Assembly (NCBI RefSeq): GCF_030756675.1
Contig: NZ_JAVBXD010000018.1
Location: forward strand, 1-64,000
Length of the DNA: 64,000 nucleotides
Origin: Bacillus multifaciens
Lineage (GTDB): Bacteria > Bacillota > Bacilli > Bacillales > Bacillaceae_G
Direction of reading: 5' to 3'
Shown piece by piece: positions 54,091 through 63,047 of the stretch (positions are counted from its first letter, which is position 1; each line of letters opens with the position of its first letter). Both the position numbers and the translations under genes were made by a program. The notes under the pieces are model-generated. The model searched no databases. It was not told the DNA's origin and saw only the letters and a list, made by a program, of their open reading frames with translations.

Positions 54091-54537
54091 CTAACCTCCT
54101 ATATTCAAAACTTCTTTAATAAGCGGTACATATTTTCGCGAAACGTACTCTTTCATTCCATTTGAAAAATGGGCACACATGCTGCCACTAAACGACATTT
54201 CAAAACTTTTTACATGCTTTATATTTGCAATTGTCGATTTTGAGAACCTAACAAATCCCTCTCGCTGTAAGGAAGTCTCTAATTCATACAACCGGTGTTT
54301 TACTTCCAGATTTCCTTTTGACGTTTGAGCAAATACCTTCCTACCTTCCGAATAGAACCAATATATTTCCTTGAACTCCAATAAATAAAACTGTTGATCT
54401 GCTATCCCAACAATTTGCTTGATTGTCCCCCCTTCTAATATTTTCAAAATGTGCTGAACATCTTCAGTCATCTCTTTCGTCCTTATCACGATTTCTAGTT
54501 CTTCATGTGCTGGGTCTAAATCAATATGAACCTTCAT
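54091..54537 (-). CDS. LytTR-domain transcriptional regulator
   Basis: A 148-residue regulator. The N-terminal 45 residues (DLDPAHEELEIVI) are a short extra domain, and the C-terminal part is a LytTR DNA-binding domain with EIYWFYSEGRKVFAQTSKG, FVRFSKSTIANI and SFSGSMCAHFSNGMKEYVSRKYV. It lacks a receiver domain. It forms a two-gene operon with DUF3021. Its own promoter probably lies in the 108 bases up to the bcr1 copy at 54647. Confidence 0.9.
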   Translation of the reverse strand: MKVHIDLDPAHEELEIVIRTKEMTEDVQHILKILEGGTIKQIVGIADQQFYLLEFKEIYWFYSEGRKVFAQTSKGNLEVKHRLYELETSLQREGFVRFSKSTIANIKHVKSFEMSFSGSMCAHFSNGMKEYVSRKYVPLIKEVLNIGG

Positions 54538-54646
54538 ATCAGCCCCCCTTTACTACTTCATTTTTACATAAATGTGGAAAAAATAAATGAATATGTACAT
54601 AAGTGGTCCTGTTATTTGTTTAACTTGCCATTTTCAGCGCATACAG

Positions 54647-54762
54647 TGAAACTTCCATCAGTGGGGGCCGCCCCCCCACTGATGGTTAGTTGAACCAATC
54701 GGGCTTTTACGGGCAGTTTTCTTCCCGGCTCTTCTTCAGCCTTTACTGCCCGTTAATGCGGG
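54647..54762 (+). mobile_element. bcr1-like element (shortened) between celC and lytTR
   Basis: The 116-bp element starts GTGAAACTTCCATCAGTG and ends GTTAATGCGGG. The right flank is ATAAA; the left is ATACA (54642-54646), one base different, as after mutation. The GGTGGG stem of full copies is reduced. Confidence 0.75.
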
Positions 54763-54770
54763 ATAAAAAA

Positions 54771-54790
54771 GACCTTGCACACGCAAGGCC
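54771..54790 (-). terminator. celC terminator, using bcr1 bases for its T-run
   Basis: GGCCTTGC and GCAAGGTC form an 8-bp stem with a 4-base loop on the minus strand; the six T that follow come from the ATAAAAAA at the bcr1 edge. Confidence 0.75.
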
Positions 54791-55107
54791 TATTTTCCAT
54801 CTAACATCTTCCTATATAAATCAACAAACTCACTCGCTAATTCCTTCATTGTTATAGCATTCATAAGGTGATCCTGTGCGTGGACGAACAGTAACGTAAG
54901 CTCGACCCGTTCGCCGCCTGCCTCTTGTTGGATCAACGCTGTTTGTAAGCGATGAGCTTCCTTTAACTCGCTGTCTGCCTCTTGCAATTTTCCGTCCGCT
55001 TCGGAAAACTTTCCTTGTTTCGCAAATTGGATTGCCTCCATTGCTGAGCTCCTCGCATTTCCCCCGTGTAAAATTAAATGAAAAGCCGTTGTCTCTATCG
55101 TATCCAT
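54790..55107 (-). CDS. celC: PTS lactose/cellobiose-type EIIA component
   Basis: A 105-residue helical EIIA. The phosphorylated histidine is in [11 protein letters not shown] near residue 77, with LHGGNARS, a second conserved block. It passes phosphate from HPr to the EIIB CelA. AGAGGA precedes the ATG and the gene starts seven bases after celB ends. It is the last gene of the celABC transport operon. Confidence 0.93.
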   Translation of the reverse strand: MDTIETTAFHLILHGGNARSSAMEAIQFAKQGKFSEADGKLQEADSELKEAHRLQTALIQQEAGGERVELTLLFVHAQDHLMNAITMKELASEFVDLYRKMLDGK

Positions 55108-55113
55108 TTTCCT

Positions 55114-56427
55114 CTATTGCTCCCCCTTTTCTTCTGCCTGCTTTTGCTTATCCCACATTTTTAGGAATGGGAAATAGATGAAAAAAGCTAAGAAGAAGTT
55201 TACTAGCTGCATCACAACACCTGAAATCTTACCGCCCGTTGCTAAATAGCCGCTAAACAGAATCGGTGTTGTCCACGGCACAGCTGCACCGCTTGGCCGC
55301 GCCACAAAACCCCATTCCATCGCAAAGTATGTCACAATCGTTAGGACAAGAGGAACAAGAATAAATGGAATAAGAAGCAAAGGATTTAACACAATTGGCA
55401 TTCCAAATGTCACCATTTCATTAATATTAAAAATACCTGGCCCAATGGATAACCTGCCTAAACTTTTCAATTGCTGACTTCGCGCAAATAATAACATCGC
55501 TACGACAAGTGCGAGCGTTGCACCAGAACCGCCCAAATAAATCCATAAATCAAAGAATTGCTGCGTAATTGTATTTGGTACATCTTGCCCAGCTTGAAAG
55601 GCGACGCGGTTTTGATCCATTAATGAGAGCCAAATTGGCCCCATCACGCCACCAACAATTGCCGCTCCGTGAATCCCGCATGCCCACAATACTTGAATAA
55701 GAATAATTGCAACCACAGCTCCAAATAAACTAGCACCAAGTGCACTAAGCGGTGCTTGTAGCAATTGCCCTATAATATTATGAATACTGCCAAATGAGGT
55801 ATGTTCCAAAATGAGCCGTATAATCCACACGATGGTAATGACAACAAAGCCAGGGATAAGTGCAACAAACGAACGCGACACTGCCGGCGGTACTGTTTCT
55901 GGCATTTTAATCACAATATTTCTCTTAATAATAACGCGGTATACTTCTGTAGATATAAGTGCTAAAATCATCGCCACAAATAAACCTTGGCTGCCAGTAA
56001 GTGCAGCTGGGATCACGCCTTCTACTAAAATACTTTCCTTCGTCGCTTCTACAATATGAGAAACTTGAAATGGTGTTGCTAATAAGAAGGATACGAGCGA
56101 CAACGCTCCTGATGATAATGCATCTACTCTATAATGCTCCGCCAGTCTGTAAGCGATTCCAAAAGAAGCGATTAAAGACATAATATTAAACGTAGCACTT
56201 ACCGGATACCCTAATGCTTTTTGCCAGCCACCCCCAAATAAGTTGGCCATGAAATCATTATATCCAGGTATCGGCAACGCACTAATAATTAAGAAAAATG
56301 ATCCGATAATTAAGAAAGGCATCGTTAAAATAATTCCGTCTCGGATCGCTTGTAAGTGACGCTGCTCCGCAATTCTTCCTGCTACAGGCATAACGTATCT
56401 CTCTAAAAACCTCGTCATCCTCTCCAC
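55114..56427 (-). CDS. celB: PTS lactose/cellobiose-type EIIC permease
   Basis: A 437-residue membrane permease with about ten hydrophobic segments. Family marks are the N-terminal LQAIRDGIILTMPFLIIGSFF and the sugar-site region NINEMVTFGMPIVLNPLLLIPF. It moves cellobiose, chitobiose or a similar beta-disaccharide during phosphorylation. It begins five bases after celA ends. Confidence 0.94.
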   Translation of the reverse strand: MERMTRFLERYVMPVAGRIAEQRHLQAIRDGIILTMPFLIIGSFFLIISALPIPGYNDFMANLFGGGWQKALGYPVSATFNIMSLIASFGIAYRLAEHYRVDALSSGALSLVSFLLATPFQVSHIVEATKESILVEGVIPAALTGSQGLFVAMILALISTEVYRVIIKRNIVIKMPETVPPAVSRSFVALIPGFVVITIVWIIRLILEHTSFGSIHNIIGQLLQAPLSALGASLFGAVVAIILIQVLWACGIHGAAIVGGVMGPIWLSLMDQNRVAFQAGQDVPNTITQQFFDLWIYLGGSGATLALVVAMLLFARSQQLKSLGRLSIGPGIFNINEMVTFGMPIVLNPLLLIPFILVPLVLTIVTYFAMEWGFVARPSGAAVPWTTPILFSGYLATGGKISGVVMQLVNFFLAFFIYFPFLKMWDKQKQAEEKGEQ

Positions 56428-56432
56428 TCTCC

Positions 56433-56735
56433 TTATGCCTTCATTGACAACGCTGCTTGTAACACCGCTTCCCCATTACAAAGTCCGTAATGTACAGGTT
56501 GAATGACATTCACAGGTATTCCTTTTTCTTTACAGAGCTCTTGCATTTTCGGTAATAGATAACGTACTTGCGGGCCAAGTAATAATACATCCGCTTCATC
56601 AATATGACCCTGCACATCCGCACCAGGTACGGCCCAAATTCTAACTTCTATCCCTTGCGCCTCTGCTGCTTTTTCCATCTTTGTAACAAGCAAACTCGTA
56701 GACATGCCTGCCGCGCAGCAAAGTAAAATGTTCAT
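56433..56735 (-). CDS. celA: PTS lactose/cellobiose-type EIIB component
   Basis: A 100-residue EIIB with the phosphocysteine in [14 protein letters not shown] near residues 4-17, followed by the LLGPQVRYL block. It is the first gene of the operon celA-celB-celC. GGGGGGA lies upstream of the ATG. No LicR/BglG-type activator gene is present within the window near it, unlike the lic locus of B. subtilis. Confidence 0.94.
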   Translation of the reverse strand: MNILLCCAAGMSTSLLVTKMEKAAEAQGIEVRIWAVPGADVQGHIDEADVLLLGPQVRYLLPKMQELCKEKGIPVNVIQPVHYGLCNGEAVLQAALSMKA

Positions 56736-56777
56736 ATGATCCCCCCCTTTCCCATTAGCTCTTTACAGCTCCCCATA

Positions 56778-56792
56778 AGGTTAAGCTAACCT
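56778..56792. promoter_or_regulatory. Palindrome upstream of celA
   Basis: AGGTTA-AGC-TAACCT has perfect 6-base arms, 43 bases upstream of the celA start and next to a TATATATA stretch that could be part of the promoter. It is a candidate operator; I know no match. Confidence 0.4.
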
Positions 56793-56834
56793 ATATATAT
56801 GTCTAGGGAAATTCTTATATGACGAGCATATAAA

Positions 56835-56880
56835 GTGAAACTTCCATCAGTGGGGGATTTTACTGCCCACGAATAGCGGG
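56835..56880 (+). mobile_element. bcr1-like element with internal deletion
   Basis: Only 46 bp: GTGAAACTTCCATCAGTG joined to a TACTGCCCACGAATAGCGGG end, with ATAAA at 56830-56834 and 56881-56885. Ends and duplication are complete, so the middle was lost. Confidence 0.75.
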
Positions 56881-57028
56881 ATAAACAAAAATTCCCTACG
56901 CTAAATTTACTTTCTCTCTTTGCATTTCACACACTGACACAAAATTGTTACAAGTTTCACAAAGTGTCTATATCACTATCCTCGTTCCTATACTATGATA
57001 ATCGTGTAAAGAATAGGAGATGATGACA

Positions 57029-58180
57029 ATGACACATAATGCGCCCGAGTTTAAAATCTTGCAAAGCATCGCCTTTCTAGCAGTTGTTCTGCAAAGCTCA
57101 TTACTATATACAATGAACCTTGGAAACTTATCACTTGAGCAGTCTATTGTTATCGGCATGCTATTTAATCTAGCAAAGTTCTCGGCTCCAGCATTTATTT
57201 TCATTGTCGGCTTTCATCTAATTAGTCAATATACAAAACAGATGCTCTATACACAGTACATTTATGAAAAAACAACAAGTTTATTAGCACCATATTTCTT
57301 TTGGTCCATTATTTACTTATTGATGGCGAAGCAAATACCATCCCTATGGGGTGTGATTCATAGCCTTCTGCTCGGAACAGCAGCACCGCACCTTTGGTAT
57401 GTTGTGATGATGTTTCAAATTCATTTATTGTTCCCGCTCCTTTGTTTCGTCTTTCACTGGTTTCATAGACGTATTCATAACAAGCAGGATGTATATCGGT
57501 ATACATTTACATTTGCTCTCATTTATTTTCTATTAATGTGGTTCTCATCTCACTACATTTTCAACGGAGAGCCATTAACAAAATTTACGACTTTACATTA
57601 TACAGATCGCTCTTTCTTATTCTATTCTTTCTATTTTGTTATGGGAGGAATTGCAGCGGTTGCCCTGCAGGCTTGGCGTACCTTTGTATTTAAACATTTG
57701 CCACTTGTTACATGTTTATTTTTCGCTTTATTTCTATTCATTAATTATGAACTCTTTAGTTTTCACGGTGTAAATACAATTCGCCTTACTGTTACAACAT
57801 ATTTAAAACCATCGATGTTTATATACATCGTTTGTGAAATTGTCATTTTATATGCGTTATCTATAACAATTGCACAGCATCGCACCTTCATACATAAAGG
57901 GCTTCGCTATATTGGGAACTTTACGTACGGAGCGTATTTGGCACACTTTTTCTTTTTACAAATGAGTGTGAAACTATTATCTTTCTTTGCCTTACCAACA
58001 AACTCAATTGTATATAGCATATGCTTATTTAGCTGCACAGCCATTTTATCTTTAGGAACAATTATTGCGTTTAGCTATATGCCGTTTCATAAATGGATTA
58101 CAGGCCCGACTCCTTCTCTCTCACTTTCTTTATCATTAAGTAACGCTCCCATCAAGAAAGGCTTACTATTTCGCAAATAA
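57029..58180 (+). CDS. Acyltransferase family 3 membrane protein
   Basis: A 383-residue integral membrane protein with about ten hydrophobic segments, resembling the acyltransferase_3 (OafA/IcaC) family that acylates surface polysaccharides. The family's N-terminal region (LQSIAFLAVVLQSS) is present, but its usual early Arg/His motif is not obvious. The third ATG (57029) is best spaced (8 bases) from AGGAG. The C-terminus has an odd serine-leucine repeat (SLSLSLSLS). The acceptor is unknown. Confidence 0.75.
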   Translation: MTHNAPEFKILQSIAFLAVVLQSSLLYTMNLGNLSLEQSIVIGMLFNLAKFSAPAFIFIVGFHLISQYTKQMLYTQYIYEKTTSLLAPYFFWSIIYLLMAKQIPSLWGVIHSLLLGTAAPHLWYVVMMFQIHLLFPLLCFVFHWFHRRIHNKQDVYRYTFTFALIYFLLMWFSSHYIFNGEPLTKFTTLHYTDRSFLFYSFYFVMGGIAAVALQAWRTFVFKHLPLVTCLFFALFLFINYELFSFHGVNTIRLTVTTYLKPSMFIYIVCEIVILYALSITIAQHRTFIHKGLRYIGNFTYGAYLAHFFFLQMSVKLLSFFALPTNSIVYSICLFSCTAILSLGTIIAFSYMPFHKWITGPTPSLSLSLSLSNAPIKKGLLFRK

Positions 58181-58189
58181 CGACATACA

Positions 58190-58220
58190 AAAGAGGTAAC
58201 CTTTTTCAGATTACCTCTTT
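58190..58220 (+). terminator. Terminator of the acyltransferase gene
   Basis: AAAGAGGTAA pairs perfectly with TTACCTCTTT (10 bp, 11-base loop); TTCTTT follows. Confidence 0.8.
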
Positions 58221-58255
58221 TTCTTTATTGCTATAATAATGAAGTTATCCCTTCA

Positions 58256-58399
58256 CTACACGCTTTCTTTTGCTGGCCGATATAATGTTTGTACGAGACG
58301 ATCATATTCACGCCTAGTAATTTCTTTATTATATAGCTTTAACAATAAATCTTTATGCTCTTTCGAAAATGCCATTTTTTTAATGACTTCTGGATACAT
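58256..58399 (-). CDS. Small protein of unknown function (47 residues)
   Basis: The ATG at 58399 lies behind GGAGGGAGAAG, a good ribosome site. The product begins MYPEVIKKMAFSKEHKD and contains NKEITRREYDRLVQTLY, a soluble helical design. I do not recognise it. The open frame extends upstream by 45 codons with no ribosome site. The real gene is probably short. Confidence 0.55.
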   Translation of the reverse strand: MYPEVIKKMAFSKEHKDLLLKLYNKEITRREYDRLVQTLYRPAKESV

Positions 58400-58695
58400 G
58401 AAAACTTCTCCCTCCGTTTCATGAATACAACTAAATCCAGTGAACATTAGTATTTCTGCCTTATAGTTTATAAAAACCAAAACAGAACTCACGTTCGTAT
58501 AAAGCATTATAAAACATTTTTCTTCAAAGCACAATTCTAAAATGCAAATTCTTCTTTTTATTTATTTTCCGAAGATTTCAACATTATAATATCATAATCT
58601 CTCCTCAAGTACATACATATTTTTTGTCACTTTTTTGAATAAATTTTCCATAATGGTAAGAAAATAATGGCAAAAAAGAGAAGAGGAGTAGACCT

Positions 58696-60051
58696 ATGGA
58701 TACTGTTACACTATCGCGCGCTTTCTTTGGATCATCGTTAGCCTTCCATATTATTTTTGCAACGCTAGGAATCGGACTTTCTTTAATGATTTTTATAAGC
58801 GAAGTGTTATATCACTGGAAAAAGGATCCCGATTACTCTGTGATGGCCAAAAGATGGACGAAAGCATTTGCGATTCTTCTTGGTGTCGCCATTCCCACAG
58901 GAACAATTGTAGGCGTTCAAATTTCCTTGCTTTGGCCTGGCTTTGCGAAGATTGTCGGACAAGTCATTTCCGTCCCGTTTCAAATTGAAATTTTCGCCTT
59001 CTTCCTAGAAGCATTATTCATGTCCATTTATGTGTATGCTGCAGATAAATTGCCACCATTCATGCGATTAGTATCGCTCTTTTTTGTGATGTTCGGCGCA
59101 ACTGCTTCTGCTGTACTTATTACATCAGCAAATACATGGATGAATACACCAGCCGGATTTTCAATGGCTGCAGACGGCTCAATCTACAATGTCGATCCTT
59201 GGAAAGCATTTTTTAATCCAAGCTTTGTCACAAGCTCCATTCATGTCGTCATTACAGCTTATGCAACAGGAGCTGCTGTCATCGCTTCAATCGCCGGTTT
59301 TAAATTACTAAAACGAAATAAGAGCGCACAGGAGATTACCTATCATAAAAAAGGACTATATTTAGGTCTAATCGTCACGTTTATTGCAGGCGCAATTATG
59401 TGGCTTTCTGGACATGAATCTGCGATTGCCTTGCATGAGCACTCGCCAGAGAAATTAGCAGCAGCAGAAGCATTATATCAGACGCAATCACATGCACCGC
59501 TAGCTGTTGGCGGCGTACTTGATCCAGAAACAAACAAATTGAAATACGCCATTGAATTTCCAAATCTACTAAGCATGTTAGTTGGTTTTTCTCCAAGTAC
59601 AGTTGTAAAAGGATTAAATGAATTTCCACAAGAAACGTGGCCGCCTTTTTACACTCATCTATTCTTTGATTTAATGGTCGGAGCAGCTACATATACATTT
59701 GCCGTCGCTGCAATTGCACTTGGATATTGGTACTTCATTTACCGAAAAAAAGGAGGACAATTGCCGAAATGGATGCTGTGGGCTACTGCGGCGTGCGGTC
59801 CAATTATGCTTCTTGGCATTGAATTTGGTTGGATTTTCAGCTGTAGCGGTCGGCAGCCTTGGACAATTTATGGATTTCAGCGGACGACAGATGCTGCCAC
59901 GCGCGCTGATTTTGTCGGACCATTATTCGTCGTATTTGTCGTCCTTTACATTGCACTTGGTGCTTTAACTATCTTCGTATTACGAACATTCTTTCAGCGC
60001 CATCCACTAAAGAACGACTTACAACCGAACAGGGGGGATTCACATGCATGA
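58696..60051 (+). CDS. cydA: Cytochrome bd-type quinol oxidase subunit I
   Basis: A 451-residue subunit I. The haem-ligating histidine is in SRAFFGSSLAFHIIF (His18), the second in a later helix, and GRQPWTIYGFQRT marks the conserved C-terminal region. The quinol-binding loop is short, as in Bacillus bd oxidases. It reduces oxygen to water without proton pumping. GAAGAGGAG precedes the ATG. cydB overlaps its end by 8 bases. No cydCD genes follow, so this is the cydAB-only type (ythAB-like). Confidence 0.93.
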   Translation: MDTVTLSRAFFGSSLAFHIIFATLGIGLSLMIFISEVLYHWKKDPDYSVMAKRWTKAFAILLGVAIPTGTIVGVQISLLWPGFAKIVGQVISVPFQIEIFAFFLEALFMSIYVYAADKLPPFMRLVSLFFVMFGATASAVLITSANTWMNTPAGFSMAADGSIYNVDPWKAFFNPSFVTSSIHVVITAYATGAAVIASIAGFKLLKRNKSAQEITYHKKGLYLGLIVTFIAGAIMWLSGHESAIALHEHSPEKLAAAEALYQTQSHAPLAVGGVLDPETNKLKYAIEFPNLLSMLVGFSPSTVVKGLNEFPQETWPPFYTHLFFDLMVGAATYTFAVAAIALGYWYFIYRKKGGQLPKWMLWATAACGPIMLLGIEFGWIFSCSGRQPWTIYGFQRTTDAATRADFVGPLFVVFVVLYIALGALTIFVLRTFFQRHPLKNDLQPNRGDSHA

Positions 60052-61063
60052 AGCAAGTATCGCTATTATCATTCTCTGGGCCGTCGTTTTTGTATACAGT
60101 ATTTTAGGCTCAATTGATTTCGGAGCCGGCTTTTGGGGGATGGTGTACGCAAAGCATCCAACACTTGCTGGAAAACTGGCGAATCGCTACTTATCCCCAA
60201 CGTGGGAAGTTACGAATACATTTCTAGTCTTTGTCGTTGTGGCGTTTCTCGGCTTCTTTCCAAAGGCTGCATTTACACTTGCAACTGCAATGTTTGTACC
60301 TGTTACCTTAATTCTCATTCTCGTTGCCATTCGCAGTACCTTTATGGTGTTTGCTTACTCTGTGCCAAAGTACGAACGTATACTGCGCACAATTTCAGGC
60401 ATTACAGGTCTTTTAATTCCAGCTCTCTTAATTACAGTTCTTCCTGTAACAGAAGGAGCTTTCATTACCACTGCTAACGGGAAAGAAACGTTACTATATG
60501 GAAAGTTATTATCAAGCCCAGTCGTATATTGGTACATGCTCTTTGGCCTAACATCTGAACTCTTTTTATCTGCCCTCTTTCTCGCTGACTTTGCTAGTGA
60601 ACAAGGCTCTAAAGATACATACCGTCTCTATCGGCGAAATGCCATCTTACTCGGACCTGCAACACTTGTCACCGCCATCATCGCACTTGTCGTCATGGAA
60701 CCAGAAACACATTGGCTCATGGAGGGTTTAATTAAACAGTTTCTATGGTTTACAATCTCAATTATCTTTTTTATCATTGGCTATTCCTCGCTTTGGTGGA
60801 CAAACAAAAGACAAGGAATACTTGGCTGGCCGCGCATTGCTGTTCTTTCTGTCGTCGCCCAATATGGATTTGCAAGCTATGCTTACGGCGTTGCCCACCT
60901 TCCGTATATTATCTACCCAGAGGTGACCGTGTTTACAAGCTTTACAACGACAGAAACATTTTATGCGCTGCTCGTCCTCTATGCTATTGGTATCGCGATT
61001 TTATTACCGGGATTCATCTTCTTCTGGAATTTATTCTTGAAGGATCGATCATTTTTGAAGTGA
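60044..61063 (+). CDS. cydB: Cytochrome bd-type quinol oxidase subunit II
   Basis: A 339-residue membrane subunit with about nine hydrophobic segments; the N-terminal block ILWAVVFVYSILGSIDFGAGFWGM is that of CydB. It supports haem binding in subunit I. Its ATG lies within the end of cydA (8-base overlap) after GGGGGG, so translation is coupled. Confidence 0.93.
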   Translation: MHEASIAIIILWAVVFVYSILGSIDFGAGFWGMVYAKHPTLAGKLANRYLSPTWEVTNTFLVFVVVAFLGFFPKAAFTLATAMFVPVTLILILVAIRSTFMVFAYSVPKYERILRTISGITGLLIPALLITVLPVTEGAFITTANGKETLLYGKLLSSPVVYWYMLFGLTSELFLSALFLADFASEQGSKDTYRLYRRNAILLGPATLVTAIIALVVMEPETHWLMEGLIKQFLWFTISIIFFIIGYSSLWWTNKRQGILGWPRIAVLSVVAQYGFASYAYGVAHLPYIIYPEVTVFTSFTTTETFYALLVLYAIGIAILLPGFIFFWNLFLKDRSFLK

Positions 61064-61244
61064 AGCGAAACACAAGGACATTCCGATAACATTCAACATA
61101 AAATAGTAAAGACACCGGCTCGCAAAACAAAGCAGAACCTCCACTCGCTCCCGCCCACCTAAAAAAGAGTGTTCTGCCCTTTATGTAGTAACAATTTCTT
61201 AGTCAAACATCATCTACCTCAAAATAAAGAGTAGATTTCACTCC

Positions 61245-61278
61245 GCATTTACCTAGCAAAAAAATATTAGGTAAATGC
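61245..61278 (+). repeat. 11-bp stem downstream of cydB
   Basis: GCATTTACCTA pairs perfectly with TAGGTAAATGC around a 12-base A-rich loop. It lies about 180 bases after cydB, in a 450-base gap otherwise holding a weak MITE-like remnant near 61100-61180. Confidence 0.5.
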
Positions 61279-61307
61279 ACGCATTCACTTTTCTCTTATA
61301 AATACCT

Positions 61308-61340
61308 AATAGGCACATACTGGCTATGTGCCTATTTTCA
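61308..61340 (+). terminator. cydAB terminator
   Basis: AATAGGCACATA pairs perfectly with TATGTGCCTATT (12 bp, 5-base loop), then TTTTC. Confidence 0.75.
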
Positions 61341-61515
61341 TCCCAAAATCCCCATATACTATGTCTCTTCCTTAAAGTATCAAACGTACATATTTTCATA
61401 GTTAGTGAAATGCCTCATACCTTCTTTAAGCAATTTGAATATGATTAAATAGAAAGTCTTGGACAAGTCGAAATAATCTTGTTCAAACTACAGAACTAAG
61501 AAGGGTAGGCTAGCT

Positions 61516-62874
61516 ATGGGTATTGAAATTTGGATTACGGTTATTGTTTTTCTTCTTACCATGACCATCATCTTTTGGCGGCCAGGCGGATTAAACGAAG
61601 CATGGCCAGCTGCAATCGGAGCAGGCATTATCATTATTACTGGACTCGTATCACGCAGTGACATTACCGATATTATTAGTAAAATTGGCGGCGCCTCTAT
61701 TACCATCATCGCCACAATCGTTATGGCTGTTATATTAGAAAGTTTCGGTTTCTTCCACTGGGCAGCAGCCAGACTCGCAAACTTAGCAAAAGGATCAGGG
61801 CATCGCTTATATTGGTACATCCAATTACTCTGTTTTCTTATGACGTTATTGTTTAATAACGATGGTAGCATTTTAATTACAACACCAATTTTAATTTTAC
61901 TTCTAAAAAACCTTCAATTAAAACCGCATCAACAAATTCCATATTTATTAAGCGGCGCATTGATTGCAACGGCTTCTAGCGCTCCAATTGGCGTTAGTAA
62001 TATTGTAAATCTAATCGCACTAAATATCGTTCACATGACACTCTATATGCACACAGCAATGATGTTTGTGCCTGCAACGCTAGGACTTATCTTTATGTCA
62101 TGGCTCATGTATATAGTTGTGAAAAAGAAATTACCGAAACAACTACCAAAATCCGCTTACGACATTGAAGAGGTCTTTTTCACAAAGCATTTCCATCCAT
62201 TAAAAGGAAAAGATTCGGTTGATACAAAAAGTAAACGCACGAAATTTATGTTAAAAGTGTTGCTGTTTGTCTTCCTTATGCGTTGCCTTCTTTTCGTTGC
62301 CTCCTTCCTTTCCATTCCGATTGAGATTGTCGCTGTAATCGGCTCTCTCGTTCTACTCATCTGGAGATGGTATTATTTACGAACAAATCCAGTCGATATA
62401 TTAAAAAAGACACCGTGGCACATTCTCATTTTCGCTTTTTCCATGTACGTTATTATTTACGGTCTTCATAACGCTGGATTAACAGCTTGGCTTGTACAAA
62501 TGTGCGAACCAGTTGTCAATCAAAGTTTATTATATGCCAGCTTTATCATGGGGGGACTCGTTTCACTTCTATCAAACATCTTTAACAACCATCCTGCCTT
62601 AATGATTGGAACGATCACCTTAACAGAAATGGGATTAGATCCTATTACCCTCAAAACCATCTATCTTGCCAACATTATTGGTAGCGATATGGGATCATTG
62701 TTATTACCAATCGGTACACTCGCTTCTCTTATTTGGATGTATATCTTAAAGCAAAATAAAATCAAAGTAAAATGGAAAGATTACTTGAGCGTCTCCTTAA
62801 TTGTCATTCCAATCTCCACAATCGTAACACTCTTCCTCTTATTCTATTGGGTACAGCTCGTCTTCGCGCGTTAA
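61516..62874 (+). CDS. ArsB/NhaD-type ion permease
   Basis: A 452-residue membrane protein with about 11 segments. It resembles the arsenite-efflux ArsB/NhaD group of the ion transporter superfamily: FWRPGGLNEAWPA near the N-terminus, LFNNDGSILITTPILI in the first re-entrant half, and SNIFNNHPALMIG in the second. Database names would be arsenic transporter, but no arsR, arsC or arsA is adjacent, so arsenite as substrate is unproven. AAGAAGGG precedes the ATG. Confidence 0.85.
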   Translation: MGIEIWITVIVFLLTMTIIFWRPGGLNEAWPAAIGAGIIIITGLVSRSDITDIISKIGGASITIIATIVMAVILESFGFFHWAAARLANLAKGSGHRLYWYIQLLCFLMTLLFNNDGSILITTPILILLLKNLQLKPHQQIPYLLSGALIATASSAPIGVSNIVNLIALNIVHMTLYMHTAMMFVPATLGLIFMSWLMYIVVKKKLPKQLPKSAYDIEEVFFTKHFHPLKGKDSVDTKSKRTKFMLKVLLFVFLMRCLLFVASFLSIPIEIVAVIGSLVLLIWRWYYLRTNPVDILKKTPWHILIFAFSMYVIIYGLHNAGLTAWLVQMCEPVVNQSLLYASFIMGGLVSLLSNIFNNHPALMIGTITLTEMGLDPITLKTIYLANIIGSDMGSLLLPIGTLASLIWMYILKQNKIKVKWKDYLSVSLIVIPISTIVTLFLLFYWVQLVFAR

Positions 62875-62890
62875 CTTATCAAACGAAACA

Positions 62891-62939
62891 AAATCCCCCT
62901 GCTCTCGCTCAGCAGGGGGATGATTAGTTATATTAGGTT
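62891..62939 (+). terminator. Terminator of the permease gene, first copy of a 49-base direct repeat
   Basis: ATCCCCCTGCT pairs perfectly with AGCAGGGGGAT (62893-62903 with 62911-62921). The 49 bases recur at 63777-63825 with two mismatches. Confidence 0.85.
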
Positions 62940-62964
62940 GAAAAGTGTTTAGAACAGTGCTTTC

Positions 62965-63047
62965 AGTTTCAACTTATAAGGCACTGACCGCTTCTATGCA
63001 CGGTCAGACGTTCTTGCCCAACTAAAAAGTTTCTAATTTGCGTTTAT
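62965..63047 (+). repeat. MITE-like repeat fragment J
   Basis: GGCACTGACCGCTTCTATGC, ACGGTCAGACG, AAAAAGTTTCTAATTTGCG and an end TTTATGTACA match the right half of the family. It runs up to the stop codon of the DUF7010-like gene. Confidence 0.6.

Noticed and set aside
5525-63047. Dispersed repeats as a CRISPR or related array
   Set aside because: Copies are kilobases apart, in both orientations, and without regular spacers.
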